DNA of 64,000 bases, from the NCBI RefSeq assembly GCF_001310085.1, contig NZ_CP012643.1, positions 4,966,001 through 5,030,000 on the forward strand. Reading direction: 5' to 3'. This document shows, piece after piece, positions 63,724-64,000 of the stretch. This DNA comes from Rufibacter tibetensis (lineage in GTDB: Bacteria > Bacteroidota > Bacteroidia > Cytophagales > Hymenobacteraceae). Both the position numbers and the translations under genes were made by a program. The first letter of the stretch is position 1. Each line of letters begins with the position of its first letter. The notes under the pieces were generated by a model. It worked only from the letters and a program-made list of their open reading frames with translations. It was not told the origin of the DNA and did no database searches.

Positions 63724-64000
63724 TTAGCTTCTTACAAAAGCTTTCTTCTTTGCAGGAATATTCTCATACCCGTACCCATACCCGTATCCATAATACCTAC
63801 TCAGGAATCCACGTGGTTTCACATCATTGAAGACGATAGATAAATTAGGAAGCGCCTCCAGGGCAGGATCTCTTTCCAGTTTTTGCAGTTGCGTCTCAGG
63901 AGTTTTTCCTTGCCGTATGACTAATAAGGAGATATCACAGTATTTAGAAATAAGGTAAGCATCTGTGGTTTGCTCTGTGGGGGAGGTGTCTAATATAATA
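63724..64000 (-). CDS. Wzc-type tyrosine autokinase, C-terminal part only
   Basis: The window edge cuts this gene, so no start is present, and 92 codons remain up to the stop at 63724-63726. The visible part begins IILDTSPTEQTTDAYLIS, the end of the Walker B/A'-like BY-kinase domain, then VIRQGKTPETQLQKL and VFNDVKPRGF. It ends with the tyrosine cluster YYGYGYGYGYE followed by NIPAKKKAFVRS. BY-kinases of the Wzc/PtkA type carry such a tyrosine cluster, and its phosphorylation state sets exopolysaccharide chain export. It is upstream of the polysaccharide operon and probably its regulator and co-polymerase. Confidence 0.88.
   Translation of the reverse strand, partial: IILDTSPTEQTTDAYLISKYCDISLLVIRQGKTPETQLQKLERDPALEALPNLSIVFNDVKPRGFLSRYYGYGYGYGYENIPAKKKAFVRS

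Overview
The window comes from a Bacteroidota chromosome, most likely order Cytophagales and probably a Hymenobacteraceae relative (Rufibacter, Nibribacter or Pontibacter type). The clues are a SusC/SusD pair, a type IX secretion C-terminal sorting domain, a GldA-GldF-GldG ABC transporter, a eukaryote-type GT3 glycogen synthase, Bacteroidota-type lipoprotein signals, and moderate GC with AT-rich spacers. The genus is inferred from style, not from a marker gene. No rRNA, tRNA, CRISPR array, prophage or insertion sequence was seen.

Bases 1-14.9 kb hold a starch/maltodextrin utilisation locus. It contains a surface GH13 lipoprotein (5' end cut by the window edge), an MFS maltodextrin/sucrose-type transporter, a secreted GH13 amylase, a GH97 SusB-type alpha-glucosidase, SusE, SusD and SusC, and a divergent LacI-family regulator. 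A second carbohydrate block at 33-44.5 kb has a T9SS-exported multidomain GH13 amylase, glycogen branching enzyme, a GlgA-like glycosyltransferase, a GH31 alpha-glucosidase broken by a frameshifting deletion, and a GT3 glycogen synthase. The two blocks are linked by an identical 19-base sequence containing the palindrome GAAATCGATTTC. It lies upstream of susC (13512-13530) and upstream of the T9SS amylase/glgB divergent pair (35964-35982). A half-matching site precedes the lacI gene itself. External starch breakdown, import and glycogen metabolism are therefore probably one regulon.

Between these blocks, 15-33 kb is mostly housekeeping: GNAT, gldG-gldF-gldA, two short-chain dehydrogenases, mlaE-mlaF, a CNT nucleoside transporter, etfB-etfA with a bifunctional-nuclease-family gene, a TPR protein, a decayed outer-membrane protein gene, two outer-membrane proteins, an arylamine N-acetyltransferase, a ThuA-like lipoprotein and a YciF/DUF892 protein. 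Bases 44.9-52.8 kb hold a thioesterase, an M28 peptidase, an alpha/beta hydrolase, an M1 peptidase and a GH5-like hydrolase. Bases 53-64 kb, all on the minus strand, form an exopolysaccharide operon. It runs from a Wzc-type tyrosine kinase (only the C-terminus is inside the window) through glycosyltransferases, Wzx, Wzy, an acetyltransferase, a WecG/TagA transferase and a GH26 mannanase to a WcaJ-type initiating transferase and a GAF protein.

The least expected feature is a family of about twenty imperfect palindromes of nearly constant length (34-36 bases). They follow the pattern GTTTnAGG-nn-TGTTTT, a short centre, then the complement ending CCTnAAAC. They sit almost only at gene ends. About nine form the inner half of long terminator hairpins whose outer arms are different in every case. 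The others are solitary copies, some overlapping start or stop codons. I do not recognise a described family for them.
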